DNA of 64,000 nt, from contig OY759223.1 of the NCBI GenBank assembly GCA_963662175.1, positions 14,610,249-14,674,248 on the forward strand, written 5' to 3'. The DNA comes from Aradus depressus (Eukaryota > Arthropoda > Insecta > Hemiptera > Aradidae). How positions within the stretch are numbered: position 1 is the stretch's first letter; every line of letters begins with the position of its first letter. Positions 45,380 through 56,700 of the stretch are shown here, piece after piece. A program made the position numbers and the translations under genes. Below the pieces are notes generated by a model, which saw only the letters and a program-made list of their open reading frames with translations, searched no databases and was not told the origin of the DNA.

Positions 45380-45590
45380 ATATGGGACATAGTGTGTTTT
45401 GAAAACCTTGATCGGATGGAATTGAGTCAATATGGAGGACAAAGTGGGTTTTTGCTGAAGGAAGAATGAGGTGGACTAGGTGGGTTTTGGAACAGAAACA
45501 ACGTTGGACATAGTGGCTTTTGGAACTGGAGCTATCTTTCAGACTCTATTTTGACCAGGTTTAAATGGGTTTTGGAAGAAACTGAGTTCA
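45380..45590 (+). repeat. Five imperfect repeats of GGACATAGTGGGTTTTGGAA
   Basis: Forms occur near 45386, 45432, 45472, 45506 and 45556, about 35-50 bp apart. They lie just 5' of the DUF7869-like frame on its strand, where subterminal repeats of its element might be. Confidence 0.6.
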
Positions 45591-46411
45591 CCATCGGCTT
45601 ACTCATCCCCGATTTTATTGAAATCGATATCTAACTCATTTTTTTCAAAAATGGTCTTTGGAAGTGTATTACTCAAATAAAGCCTCCGAAAATAACATTT
45701 GTATGAATGACAAAAAATTCTCATTGTTACAACTATTATTTTTCTACATATGAATGTATTTAGTGGTTAATTGTGTTCGGTGTATAATTTATCGAATTAT
45801 ATTTTATTATTATGTATTAAGATTTGTGGATGTATCTTGCACCTGTGTAACAACCATTATGTTCGTGATCTTCGTGGGCTAGGTACATTTTATAAGACAC
45901 TGCCGCTCATATGTATGAACTAATCAAAAATCTCTTCAAATAAAAGTTTTAGATGCACATTTTCTACGTAATCCTTTTTTTTTTTAAGGTCCTTCAGTTT
46001 GGGAGTAACACATTAGGAACAGAGTTATAAGTCTTTTCAGAAATAAGCGGGAATTACTGCCGCAAGATCGTCCTAAACTTATATTCCTCAAGGTAGACAC
46101 TTATCTTATCTGATTGAATCCTAACTACAAACAATACTATATTAATTTTTTTTCAGAAATCATGCAAGAATTGGTGATTAAAGTACAAAAAAAAATTAGA
46201 ATTACTTTCTCGTCAATATCTATGCATATGAGTATAATCAAAACAATAAACTATAAATATTAAGATATAATATTTTTTGAGCCCATATTTTACAAGGATA
46301 GCTAACTTACCTGTTAATATCAGTTTGACTTGAGGGGCAGATCGATGGCTTGGTCCTCGTAAAATAATTTCATATTATTTCAGTACGACTTTCCGCTGTT
46401 GATAAGTTGTT

Positions 46412-46461
46412 TTTGTGATTCATGCCCGGGCTTTAAATACGACATATCGCCTACTACTAGA
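46412..46461 (-). repeat. SINE family A fragment
   Basis: TTCATGCCCGGGCTTTAAAT then ATATCGCCTACTACTAGA is the 3' body only. Confidence 0.75.
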
Positions 46462-46806
46462 ATTTAACTTTATATTTTTATAAATTTGGTGCCCCTCCTT
46501 TTTTTTTAGATTAGATGTTTGGGTACTTTGATAGGATTTGAGTAAAAATTTCAATTCTGGAGAGGGAAAAGAAATAAAATGTGTTCATAATAATAAATTA
46601 TGGTGCCTTGAGTAAGAATAACCAAATTAAAGACATGCATAAACTTGAATCTATTTGGTAACTTTTTAAAAATCGATACTGCATTATTGTCATTGTTGTA
46701 ATTGAAACCTTCTCGTTGTCTTTTGAGTAATTTCTGTTTTGATAGATTCATTCAAATAACACCTATATTATTTTTATTTATATGCTGGATAACACTTTTT
46801 AAGACC

Positions 46807-47076
46807 ATGTCGTCTATGACATTTGGTCAAAAAAGATTCATCCCTACACCTCCAGAAAAGGGCAGTTTTCCTTTAGACCATGAAGGTCAGTGTAAAAAAA
46901 CAATGCTCAAATACATGATTTGTCTTCGCAATGCTAATAATAATAATTGTGAATGTCGTCAAGAAGCTAAAGATTATTTAGCTTGTCGTATGGAGAACAA
47001 TTTAATGGCTAAAGAAGATTGGTCTAAACTTGGTTTTTCTGAGAAAATTGAAGATAACAAAACACTAGGAAAATGA
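46807..47076 (+). CDS. COX19: Cytochrome c oxidase assembly protein COX19
   Basis: This 89-residue protein is the copper-handling assembly factor of mitochondrial complex IV, working with COX11 in the intermembrane space; it is imported by the MIA40 disulfide relay. It opens MSSMTFGQKRFIPTPPEKGS FPLDHEG, typical of the family. Two CX9C pairs form the helical hairpin: CKKTMLKYMIC and CRQEAKDYLAC, with an extra Cys between them (NCEC). The LMAKEDWSKLGF tail is the conserved COX19 end. The frame is open 35 codons upstream to an earlier ATG (46702), but conservation starts at 46807, so I choose that. It has no intron in this stretch. Its stop codon overlaps the start of PPCDC. Function is known from the family; the overlap is seen in the sequence. 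Confidence 0.95.
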   Translation: MSSMTFGQKRFIPTPPEKGSFPLDHEGQCKKTMLKYMICLRNANNNNCECRQEAKDYLACRMENNLMAKEDWSKLGFSEKIEDNKTLGK

Positions 47077-48752
47077 AGAAAGAAATTAATATTTTAATAT
47101 GCTCAACAGGTAGTGTTGCTACAATAAAATTACCAATTTTAATTGAAACATTACGAAAAAGTGGAAATAGTGAGTTTGATGTGAATGTAAAGTACTGTTT
47201 GACAGAACGCGCTAAACATTTTGTCAGTGATAAAATAGAAAATGCTGAAGGATTTACAGACAATGATGAGTGGAATGCCTGGAAGCAAAGAGGAGACCCG
47301 GTCTTGCATATAACTCTCTCCAAATGGGCTGATATTCTACTTATTGCACCAATGGATGCTAATTCTTTGGCAAAACTAGCAAATGTAAGTCGATATACAC
47401 ACTTGATACTGTATAACTTAATTCATTTAAAAACACATTGTTATATATGACTTTTTTCATTCCCCTGGTTGTCCCAGTGATCGCCTTCCGATAAATATGT
47501 CACTTTTTTTTTTTTTCTTTGGCCTTATGGTCAATGCATATCAGCCATGACATTAATGAGATACAAATGTAATAAGAGTGGATTAAATAAGTTAATTTAA
47601 AAATTTTGCAAAATGCATTTCTGTTACAAAGTGGACAAAAGTAGTCAAGCTGAAATTTAGCTGGGTAATTTGTATAATTCAAATGAGTTGTATATTTTCC
47701 TGAGAGCCGTAATTGTGAAATAATTCTTTGTTTGTTTATATGGTTCCTCATTTTTAAATAACTTCCATTATTATCCAATGAACTGTAATTTCTGTAAAAG
47801 GTGTTGAAGGAACTGAAGATCGCAGCGTCTATATCTTTCCAGATAAGATATTTTATATTTAAATTCAAAATCCCATAAGGTTGGTGGTATCTATTAATTT
47901 TCCGCAATATCGGCTGATAGCGTGTCCACAGTCACACAACAGACAGAAAGACTATTTTTTTTTCATTTTTTGGATCAGAGAAAGACTATTTTTTTTTCAT
48001 TTTTTGGATCAGAAAGTCGGTAAACATGAAATTCCGTTGAAAACTTCGCATCGAATTTTTGACCGATTACATAACTTCCCCTATACTTTTTATAGCTGGA
48101 GAAGTAAAAGAAGATTATCTCATTTATTTTTTATTAAATATGTGGATTTTTTTGATATTTTATTGCCACAAATGGTCCAGCTTGAAGTTTCCTTCCAACA
48201 AGTTGTGGAGCAATAACTGCGTCTGTTTTAAGTCCTTCAGAAATCTACATATGCAATGTGAATCTCACCAACTGTTACCATTTCTGGTAACTGGGGGCTT
48301 GACTTAAATACCATAATAACTGCCAATATAATAAATGTTTCAACACAAAATAATATGAGCATTCAGAAGCCACTACGTAAGTCAAATATGGAGTTTTATC
48401 CCAAACGATTGGGTTCAGAGGAAAAGCAGAAATTGATAATTTTTTTTTTTTTTTTTTTTAGGGAATATGTGACAATTTAGTACTGTGTTCAGTTCGAGCA
48501 TGGGACCTGGAGAAACCTCTGATCTTCTGTCCAGCAATGAACACAAAGATGTGGACTCATCCGATCACTGCTACACAGCTCGCCACACTGGAGGGTTGGG
48601 GCTACGTCCAGGTATCTCCCATATCCAAAGTACTCATGTGTGGCGACTCGGGAGTCGGAGCTATGGCAGAAGTTGACCAAATTGTTGAAACTACAACTAA
48701 ATATTTTCCAAAAATTTTGCAACAAAAGGATAAGAATGAAACTTCTCACTGA
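47073..48752 (+). CDS. PPCDC: Phosphopantothenoylcysteine decarboxylase (two exons)
   Basis: This FMN-dependent cytosolic enzyme decarboxylates 4'-phospho-N-pantothenoylcysteine to 4'-phosphopantetheine, the third step of coenzyme A synthesis. Exons 47073-47384 and 48462-48752 join in phase 0 (AAT|GTAAGT ... TTTTTTAG|GGA), giving about 200 residues, the family size. The N terminus ILICSTGSVATIKLP is the flavin-binding start. LHITLSKWADILLIAPMDAN holds the active-site His and flavin contacts. PAMNTKMW is the PxMNxxMW motif. MCGDSGVGAMAE carries the catalytic Cys of the substrate clamp. The start ATG shares ATGA with the COX19 stop; the next in-frame Met lies far inside, so this start is firm. 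The intron holds a LINE fragment and two opposed family D repeats. AATAAA at 48851 is the likely poly(A) signal. Confidence 0.95.
47123..47128 (+). terminator. Possible internal poly(A) signal for a COX19-only mRNA
   Basis: AATAAA lies 47 bases after the COX19 stop, inside PPCDC exon 1 codons. Use would release COX19 alone. Its use is inference; AATAAA also occurs by chance in AT-rich DNA. Confidence 0.25.
47500..47907 (-). pseudogene. LINE C-terminal fragment in the PPCDC intron
   Basis: The minus-strand frame reads INKQRIISQLRLSGKYTTHL, then FCPLCNRN, the arrangement of a LINE RT tail (QLRL followed by a Cys pair). It resembles 9648-10031. There is no His/Cys completion and no RT domain. 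Confidence 0.5.
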
Positions 48753-48850
48753 TTGTTAAATTGTTACTTAGTTATATTATAGTAATTGAAGTATGTTGAA
48801 TAATTATTATTATATATATTTTTCTGTAGCTACTATATATTTCTTTTTTA

Positions 48851-48856
48851 AATAAA
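48851..48856 (+). terminator. Poly(A) signal of PPCDC
   Basis: AATAAA lies about 100 bp after the stop, followed by a T-rich stretch at 48881. Confidence 0.6.
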
Positions 48857-48959
48857 AATTTATAATATATATATTTTTTTTTTAGAAATGTAACCAAGAC
48901 AACGATCTATTGTCTCTTTAACTTCTCTCAGCCAAATATTATTAACCCTTCATCCTTTT

Positions 48960-49130
48960 AATTAGGTATTATGTGCAGAGCAACGGTTGTCACCCAGCTA
49001 GTAGGTGCTTCTGAAAGCTGGATACCACAGCTAGCCTAGTATGTGCCTTACAATGGTGGACACCCGAGTTAGTATTAACCGTACAACGGTGGAGGCCCTG
49101 GTTAGTACGTGTTTAGAAAACCCCATTCTT
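48960..49130 (+). repeat. GCTAGTA-type minisatellite (about 44-bp units)
   Basis: Three to four units share ACGGTGG.CACCC.GCTAGTA.GTGCTT. The same unit type lies at 54945-55100 beside a Helitron-like end. Confidence 0.65.
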
Positions 49131-49222
49131 TTAATATTTGGGACGCCATATAGCCCATATCTCTCAATTTGATTTTTAATGTTTATGCCATGACTCTTAT
49201 AATGGTGTTACCTAGTTATTTA

Positions 49223-49374
49223 CGACATCCATGGCCCCGGGAGGAATGTAAAGATCTCTACACCCATTTCTACGAAATAAAACTCACTCCCGGACGGATT
49301 CCAACCAACAAACCAAGGTGAGACCATGCGACCAAAGCCCTACGCTCTAACCCGCACGGCCATCATGGCTCCCA
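49223..49374 (-). mobile_element. tRNA-like SINE (family B), diverged
   Basis: ACTCACTCCCGGACGG and CCCTACGCTCTAACCCGCACGG match 11648-11782. The B box is damaged. Confidence 0.75.
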
Positions 49375-49427
49375 TTTGATCCTTCCCATTTTTAAGAATA
49401 CAACACGTGAAATATAATGACAATTCA

Positions 49428-49673
49428 GAGGGCGCCAGTAGCTCAGTGGTATGCGTGCTTGACTTCTGAGCTCAAGATCTCGGGTTCATAACCCGACCGA
49501 GATCCTTAGTTTATTTTATCTGGGAGGTAAAATAAACTTAAGGGTAGGCAAAATTTAGGACTCCCACAGGATGTGGGCTCATGTCTACCAGAGTGATGAA
49601 AGTGCACTCTGGTAGTAGGCGATATGACCTCGTAGTTAAAGTTCGGGCATGAGTCATAAAACCTAACCTAACC
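49428..49673 (+). mobile_element. tRNA-derived SINE (family A), internally deleted
   Basis: The head has CCAGTAGCTCAGTGGTATGCG and a GGGTTCATAACCC B box. The segment after AAACTTAAG jumps to GGGTAGGCAAAATT. The end is ATAAAACCTAACCTAACC. An imperfect duplication ATGACAATTCA / ATGAAAATTCA flanks it. Confidence 0.92.
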
Positions 49674-50743
49674 ATGAAAATTCAATCCGATCGGTCAAAG
49701 AGAAGAGAGGAACTGGAGAAGGCTCGACTCAAAAACCCAAACCTAATAACTGCCGATCTAATAAATGCTTGACATAGAATTAGTTTTAGAATTCAAAAGC
49801 CCTTATGCAAGTCAATTTTCTTTTTTTTTAGCCACATTGGTTTTGGTAGAAGTGCAAACACTTAATTGATTAATTTGTGCTGGGGAAATACTTTAGCCAC
49901 TCTTTTTCTTTCCATGTTGAAAAGACTTTTCGGCTGTTGGACAGACATGAACGAAAACAAAAGGGCTTTCATTTGATCATTGTCCTATAAAATCTCAAAG
50001 AAGTCAGATGATTGCTGATTTTGGTAGCTTTATTTTCAATAAATTAAATATACATATTATTAGCCACTGCAACCTAAATTCCTTTTACTTATCTTAAGTT
50101 TTGATTCAAAAGGATTGATAAAAAAGAATTTAAGAATTATGAAAATATTAGATATTATAATAATGTTTACAAAATTGCTTACTTCATTGAAAGTTGATAA
50201 AATTATAATTATAACTAAAATGTGAACAAATATATATCTTGAAGGTTTTGTATTTTCCCGCCATTAATGGATCAGCTGTGAATATTGCAGTTTATCTTTC
50301 TTTGCTGATTACTGTTATAGTTCTTTGTTTAGGTTGATAATTTTAGATTGATAAGTTGTGTAGTGTAGTACATTTTAATTATTTGAATACGTAAGTTTAC
50401 CTTTTTCCATATGTATATTTAAAAGAGTTTAAATGTTACCTAACCTTTCATCATTTATTACTCACTATTTTATTTCGTAATTTTCAAAAACTACTACATG
50501 AAATGGCATTTTCTGATATTTGTTTTAGTATCTCGTAGCAACGGTTCTGTTGATAAAGTCATTATTTCAAGTATAACGGTTTGATCTATAATGTTTGTTG
50601 TCATAGCGACTTATAAACTGTATTGAACTATATAACTTCACTCAGTTTCTTTTTTCTATAGTTTTTCATTTTTTTTTTTATAAAACTTATTCCCGTAATT
50701 TGCGTATACGTTCATCATATTTTAAAGATCATTGTATTGAAAA

Positions 50744-53700
50744 ATGACGGCAGATGATGAAACAACTTGCGAAAAACCAAGAAGACAAAAAAAAACACTT
50801 TTACAAAAATACGATATCCCAGTTTCTCATCTTGATTTTGACTACATTAAAAAATGTTGTAATATATTAGAAATCGAGCGAATTGTCAAAATATTAAGGT
50901 AAGTTTTTACATAAATTTAATGTTCTCCATGATCATTATACTTTACCGGGAGTGTAAATTCAAATATTTGCAGGTGCTTTCAATTCATTTGTATGGATAG
51001 GTTGTCTTGTATAAATAGGTGAATATACGTTTATGCTCATATATGTTATTCTTTGTATTTTGTTAATTATTTTTAATAAGTTTAATGGATAACTTTTTGT
51101 AGGTCTCATGAAGAAGGTCATTATCCAGAACTTTTGGAGTGTGCCCTTGACCAACTCAAGAGGTTACACCCGGAAAATAAATTATTAAGATTTCTTGAGC
51201 CTGTTATGACCAAAGAGAGTCTTGAACAAACTGAATGGGATTCTGTTGTCTCTGAAATTGAGGTGAGTAAATGAAATTTTCTCAAATTTCGCAAAAAATA
51301 GGTGTTCTATGTTCAGAAAGTATTACGCAAGAGATTTGATATAATGAAATTGATATAATGCAACAATGACTTAAGTTATTGAATGCATTGCATTATATTG
51401 TGTAAACGGTTGATTATGAATGGTTCTAATTTCAAAAGAAGTTCATTGTTTATCAAAAATAGATTACCTTTCAAAAGGATAAAGAACATATTATTCCCAT
51501 AAGGCTATTTTTGAGACAAAATTATGCAAAATATTACATTAATTTGACTATCGCCACATAGGAATACAAGCTTTTCTCTGAATTGGGATTTTTGAAAATA
51601 TAGATAATATGCCTTTCCCTTCGTGAAAGATTTGGAGAAAACTTTGCTAGTCATGCGCAATATAATTGTATAGAAGAAAATATATATTACATTCAATTGT
51701 ATAGAAGAAAATATACAGCCAGTAACAAAAATGTTCGGACGGTTTGATTTTTCAATAAAAAATTATAATAATTAAATGCAAAAGTAATAAAAAATAATTT
51801 AAAAAAATAATTAAAGCCATTTTTCAATCAAGAATAAGAATTCAAAAGTGGGTTAGGATAAAGAAAAAACAGCTTTGATTAGAACAAATAAATATTTGAA
51901 TTTAATAAATTTTATAACAAGTAATGTAGGTAACAAAAATTTTCGGACAAAAATGTAAACAACTATAAATAAATTCAATGTTTTTTTTACGATTTCACAA
52001 ATTCAAAAACCATAATGTTAATTAATATTTGGTTGGGTACCCTTTTTGTGTAATAACATCTTTCATTCGATTCGGCATTGATGATGAAACTAATTTTTTG
52101 GTGAAATTTGGAGATATTTTACCCCACTCTCCTAATAACTTTTGTTTCAATTCGTTTTTTGAAGCAATGGGTGTTAATCGAATTTTCCTGTCGAGCTCAC
52201 CCCATACGTGTTCAATTGGGTTGAGATCGGGCGATTGGGGGGGGTTTCATAACTTTAGGGCAGTTATACAAAAGCCAAGTACGTACCAATTCACAGGTGT
52301 GTTTCGGATCGTTGTCTTGGTAAAAATGAAAAGTCCGTAAAATCCCAAGTTTTTCAGCACTCTTTTTCAAATTGCTCCTTAGTAATTCGGCATAAACTTT
52401 TCCAGTCATGGTGGTTTCAATGAAAACCAGTTCACCAATTCCACTAGACGCCATACACCCCCACACCATCACTGAGCCACCCCCATGTTTTACTATTGGT
52501 TTTAAATTTTTTGGATTCAGCTCCTTATTACGCCTTCTCCAAATTTTGTCGGGACTAAATATATTAAACTTACATTCAAAAGTATTTGCTTGCAATAGAA
52601 CAAACCGCAATAATAAAATATTCTTGTATCTTGTAACTCTTCACAACATAAAAAGAAATCTCAGGTCATGTAATGTCAGAAAACTAGATTTTTGTGATAT
52701 GACGTTGGAAGAGAGCGACAGCAGCGCTGACCCTCGGCAGAAACCGTCCCTTCCCCCTACTCAATCCCCTCCACCTTCCCTCTAAAGAAACTGAGTACCC
52801 AATTTTTCTAATTTAAACGTTTTTTCTCCGATATTTCGACAGATAAATGTTTCCAGATCATGTCCGTTTACTTCCATGTAATATATGTATACATATACTA
52901 TTACTTTACTTTTGTTTACTTCCCTATACATATAATATATGTATACATAATAATATGTACTAAAAATTTTGTAATCGTGTGAACATCAGAGATCAATTGC
53001 ATGCGTGTGTTTATGTGAGAGCTCAAACGCTTTGACCTGACATCGTACAGGCTCATGACCATCGCTTAACATCCCATCCGAAGGACGGAGTGCTTAAGTT
53101 TATTTTACCTCGCAGATGAATGACATTACTCCAAAAAATTTCTGAATGATTCTGGAACTCTTTTGCGAAGCTCAATCTTTTTTTTATATTTTTTTCACTC
53201 ACAAACGGTTTTTGGTACTCTCCCATTATATCCTGCTTCTTTTAGAATTCTTCGAACATTTTGTGGGTGAACTTTCTTTCCCGTTTCTCTGTATACCTCG
53301 GCGACGATCTGAGGTGCACTCCTCGAGGGCTTGTTTTTAATTTTCCGGACAACGCTACACCTTTCTCGGTCGTTTAATACTCTTGGACGGCCAGAGGAAG
53401 ATTTCAAATCTATCCGATCCTCGTGCTTATACCTTCGAATTACATCGGCTACGGTGCTTTTACTTCGGCCTACCATACCACCGATTTTGCGGACACTTAA
53501 TCCTTTTTCATAATTAAAAATTATTATCTGTTGAACTTCAAAAGATGTTCGACCCATCTTGACAGCAGGAAATACAAATATCTACTGAATGCAGTAATAG
53601 AAGTATATAAACACATTTCATTTGTTCGGTATTAGCGGTTGGTTGAGAAGGGATTAAAGATCATGATCAGAGTCGCATTTGTTTACAAAACAAACAACAG

Positions 53701-56700
53701 GTGTCCAGAAAATTTTGTTACGTGAATGTCTTGTCTTCAATTATTAATGCAAAATTTCCTATTAGCTGTAAATGTTTAATTAATTGTTTTACGGCGTTTT
53801 GAAATGATTGATGATCTCGAAATTTAAAACTTTGCTTGAATTAAATATTTTGCCATATAACTATGTGTAACTGCAAAAGAAAAACAAAATTATAAATTGT
53901 CCGAAAATTTTTGTTACTGATTGTATACTACATGCAAGTGCCTAAAAGGTTTCATTTTTTACTGTCTATGTTTAAATATTATGATTTTAAGGATATACTA
54001 AAAATTTCTGTAATTTAGAGCCTCCAAAAACTTACACTCCTTCCAAAAAAAAAAAAAAAAAAAAATGATGGGAATTTGAATTTTGATATGAAATTTCATG
54101 TCAATTTTTTCACTACATAGGCAGTTCTTACAGTTTTTGTGTTATTTATTCTAGTATTTGTGTATAGTGCTTAAAGTTACTGACCTGCGTTAAAAAACGT
54201 ATTAATCGAGCAACGCCAATTATTCAGTATTTTAACTGTTCTGTATTATGCCGTTTTTATAGGAGTGGAAACAAGATGCACGGTCTCTGGAGAAGAAAAT
54301 TAATAAATCAAAAATTTTACAATCCTCATCAACTATTGCTTATCCTGAAATAAGAACACAAAGCGTAGAACAAGAATCTTCAGGAGAGGTAATTGTAAAC
54401 AATCCATACTAATTTTTGTTGAAGAATTGTCGGAATGTATTGTCTATAATGATGGGGAGGGCATTGTGAAAACATAATGGTATTTTTCAGTCGAATTTTC
54501 AAAATGTAATTAATTCATGGATACTAATTCATTATTTTTTGTTAACAACATTTCTTTTTATGTTAAATAAAGGTGATTGTCTTCCTGTTCAGAAATGTTT
54601 TATGTTCTTCTGCATCATCAGGTTGAAAGAAAAACATACTCCTCACATCTGTTTCCCAACGACACCCTCGGGAGTCAGAACTCCTCATGATACAGAAAAT
54701 GCGAAACTGGTTGCCAATTGCAACATTTTTGAACAGGAAAAGTTTTATTCACCGTATAAAATAACCAAATATTTCAAATTGTTTTCATCAGTAACTAGCA
54801 GTATTACCCGGCGTTGCCCGGGGAATTTTAAAATTTTCCTATATTATCTCTCATCCGATTCTTAGGCATTTCTTCGACAGTACATTCATGATGCAATTTT
54901 TTATTATTGGCATGCATTGAACGCTATTATTATTATTGAACGCTGGGCGCCACGCTAGTTTGTTCTTTGAAACGGTGGACACCCGAGCTAGTAGGTGCTT
55001 AGGACCGCTGCACACTAGAGCTAGTATGTACCTAGGAACGCTGCACACTAGAGCTAGTATGTACCTAGGAACGCTGGGCACCACAGCTGGTACATGATAT
55101 CATATAGGCCAGGGATGGTCGCGGGACTTAACGTTCCATCCGAAGGACAGCATTCTTAAGGTTTTTTTACCTCCCAAAAAAAACAAAACAATACATAACC
55201 TAAGGGGCTCAGCCAGGTTTCGAACCTTTCTCTTGAAGAACATCAAGCCCAAATAACAAACAATTTATTCCAATGGTAACTATTTTTTTACCTTATATCA
55301 CCATTTGTTATTTGTTCAGTTCAGAATAACCTTAACTCATCTGATTTGCATCAGACTACGTTTTGTGTAAAAATGTTATTGCTATTAAACTGAAACAAAC
55401 AACTTTTAAAAACATTTTATTGTTGTTTTGTTGGCACCAAAAATGTATTGTGATTTATCAAATATCTCTAAATATCTGTGGTTTAATAGATATCTTTGCT
55501 TTTTTACAATTTCTCAAAATTTATTTATTTTGCATAAAATTGTGAAGTGTTGTGCCTCGAGATATATACTTTCGGGGTGGTATTTCAAAAGATTTAATTA
55601 TTTTCTGGTTAGTAGTTAACTCGAAATTTCAAACTAAAAATGGATTCCACCAACAGCTTGGAGTTGGTAAGTGTGTCTTTATCAATAAATATTTTGGTAC
55701 ACGGAAACTTTCGGTTTGTTAGCGGTAAAGTTCGACTTTTTATGAATACTTCGGCGTATATGCGATCAACTTCCATTTGTCTCCGAATATATCCAGTCTT
55801 ACTGAAAGGATTTTCACAAATCTTTATATTTAAGAGAGTACACCATTCAGAAAGTTTTGAATTTAAAACAATAGTTAGTCATTGTGACTCATGCCCGGGC
55901 TTTAACTACCAGTGCGCTCTTTCGTAGCTCTGGTGGATCTAGTCCGACTCTACTGTTGGTCTCTTGAATGTTGCATACCCTGTTTTATTTACATATGATC
56001 AGGGATCTTCTTTGCTCTCCTCAAACTCTACCCGGGAGCGTCCACAAGCGCTAACAAAAATCACTCTCGTTACTTTAGGGTCAGACTTCGTATTATTATT
56101 TTAATTTGTTTGGTATTTATTTTTCCAGTCAGAAAACAAACAAGAGGATAAACAAAAACGAATAACCGATTATCAAGTTTGGGATACGTTCGATGCAGAT
56201 AAGGAGTGTTTGAAATTGGATCTAGAAGAGGAAATGGTCAAAGAGGAGCGGACGAGAAAGGAATTAGAAGAAAAGAAGATGGCGGAAGAAGCCAAAAAGA
56301 TGTCTCTGGAAGAAAAAGAAATTTCGGAAATTGCAACTTCTGTTGGTACGTCACTTTTAACTTCACTATTCGTTGTGTGAGGGGTCTAATGTAATCTATC
56401 AAGAGGATGTTGAGTTTTCATGTTAGTCGATCCAACCATACATAGGTTCAATATTCAAAAATAATTTATATTATAAAAAAATGAATAGAGAGTAATAGTT
56501 GGACAACAACAACAACACACTTTATTTGGACCAGAACATCTTGGTTCTTCACACAAAATATAAAATGGAATTATTGAATAATGTCTTGGTGCAACCTTGG
56601 TTTGAGCCTTCTTTGGAGAGTAGACTGACCAAGATTATGAGAAGATTATGATACCAAGAGCATGAGAACTCTTGATTTCGATTCGATTTGTTATCATTAT

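Larger units (their letters stand above)
51716..53923 (-). mobile_element. Tc1-like element derivative, copy 2 (in SPAG1 intron 2)
   Basis: The ends CAGCCAGTAACAAAAATG and AATTTTTGTTACTGATTG are flanked by TA. It contains the same C-terminal transposase and the same chimeric insert, including the SINE piece (about 53036-53115), as 33889-35385, and in addition the N-terminal half and a longer left end. It is in opposite orientation, 17 kb away. It lies between SPAG1 exons 2 and 3 and would be spliced out. Confidence 0.9.

Noticed and set aside
46702..46806. N-terminal extension of COX19 from an upstream ATG
   Set aside because: The 35 residues are hydrophobic and unlike any COX19; conservation begins at MSSMTFGQKRF.
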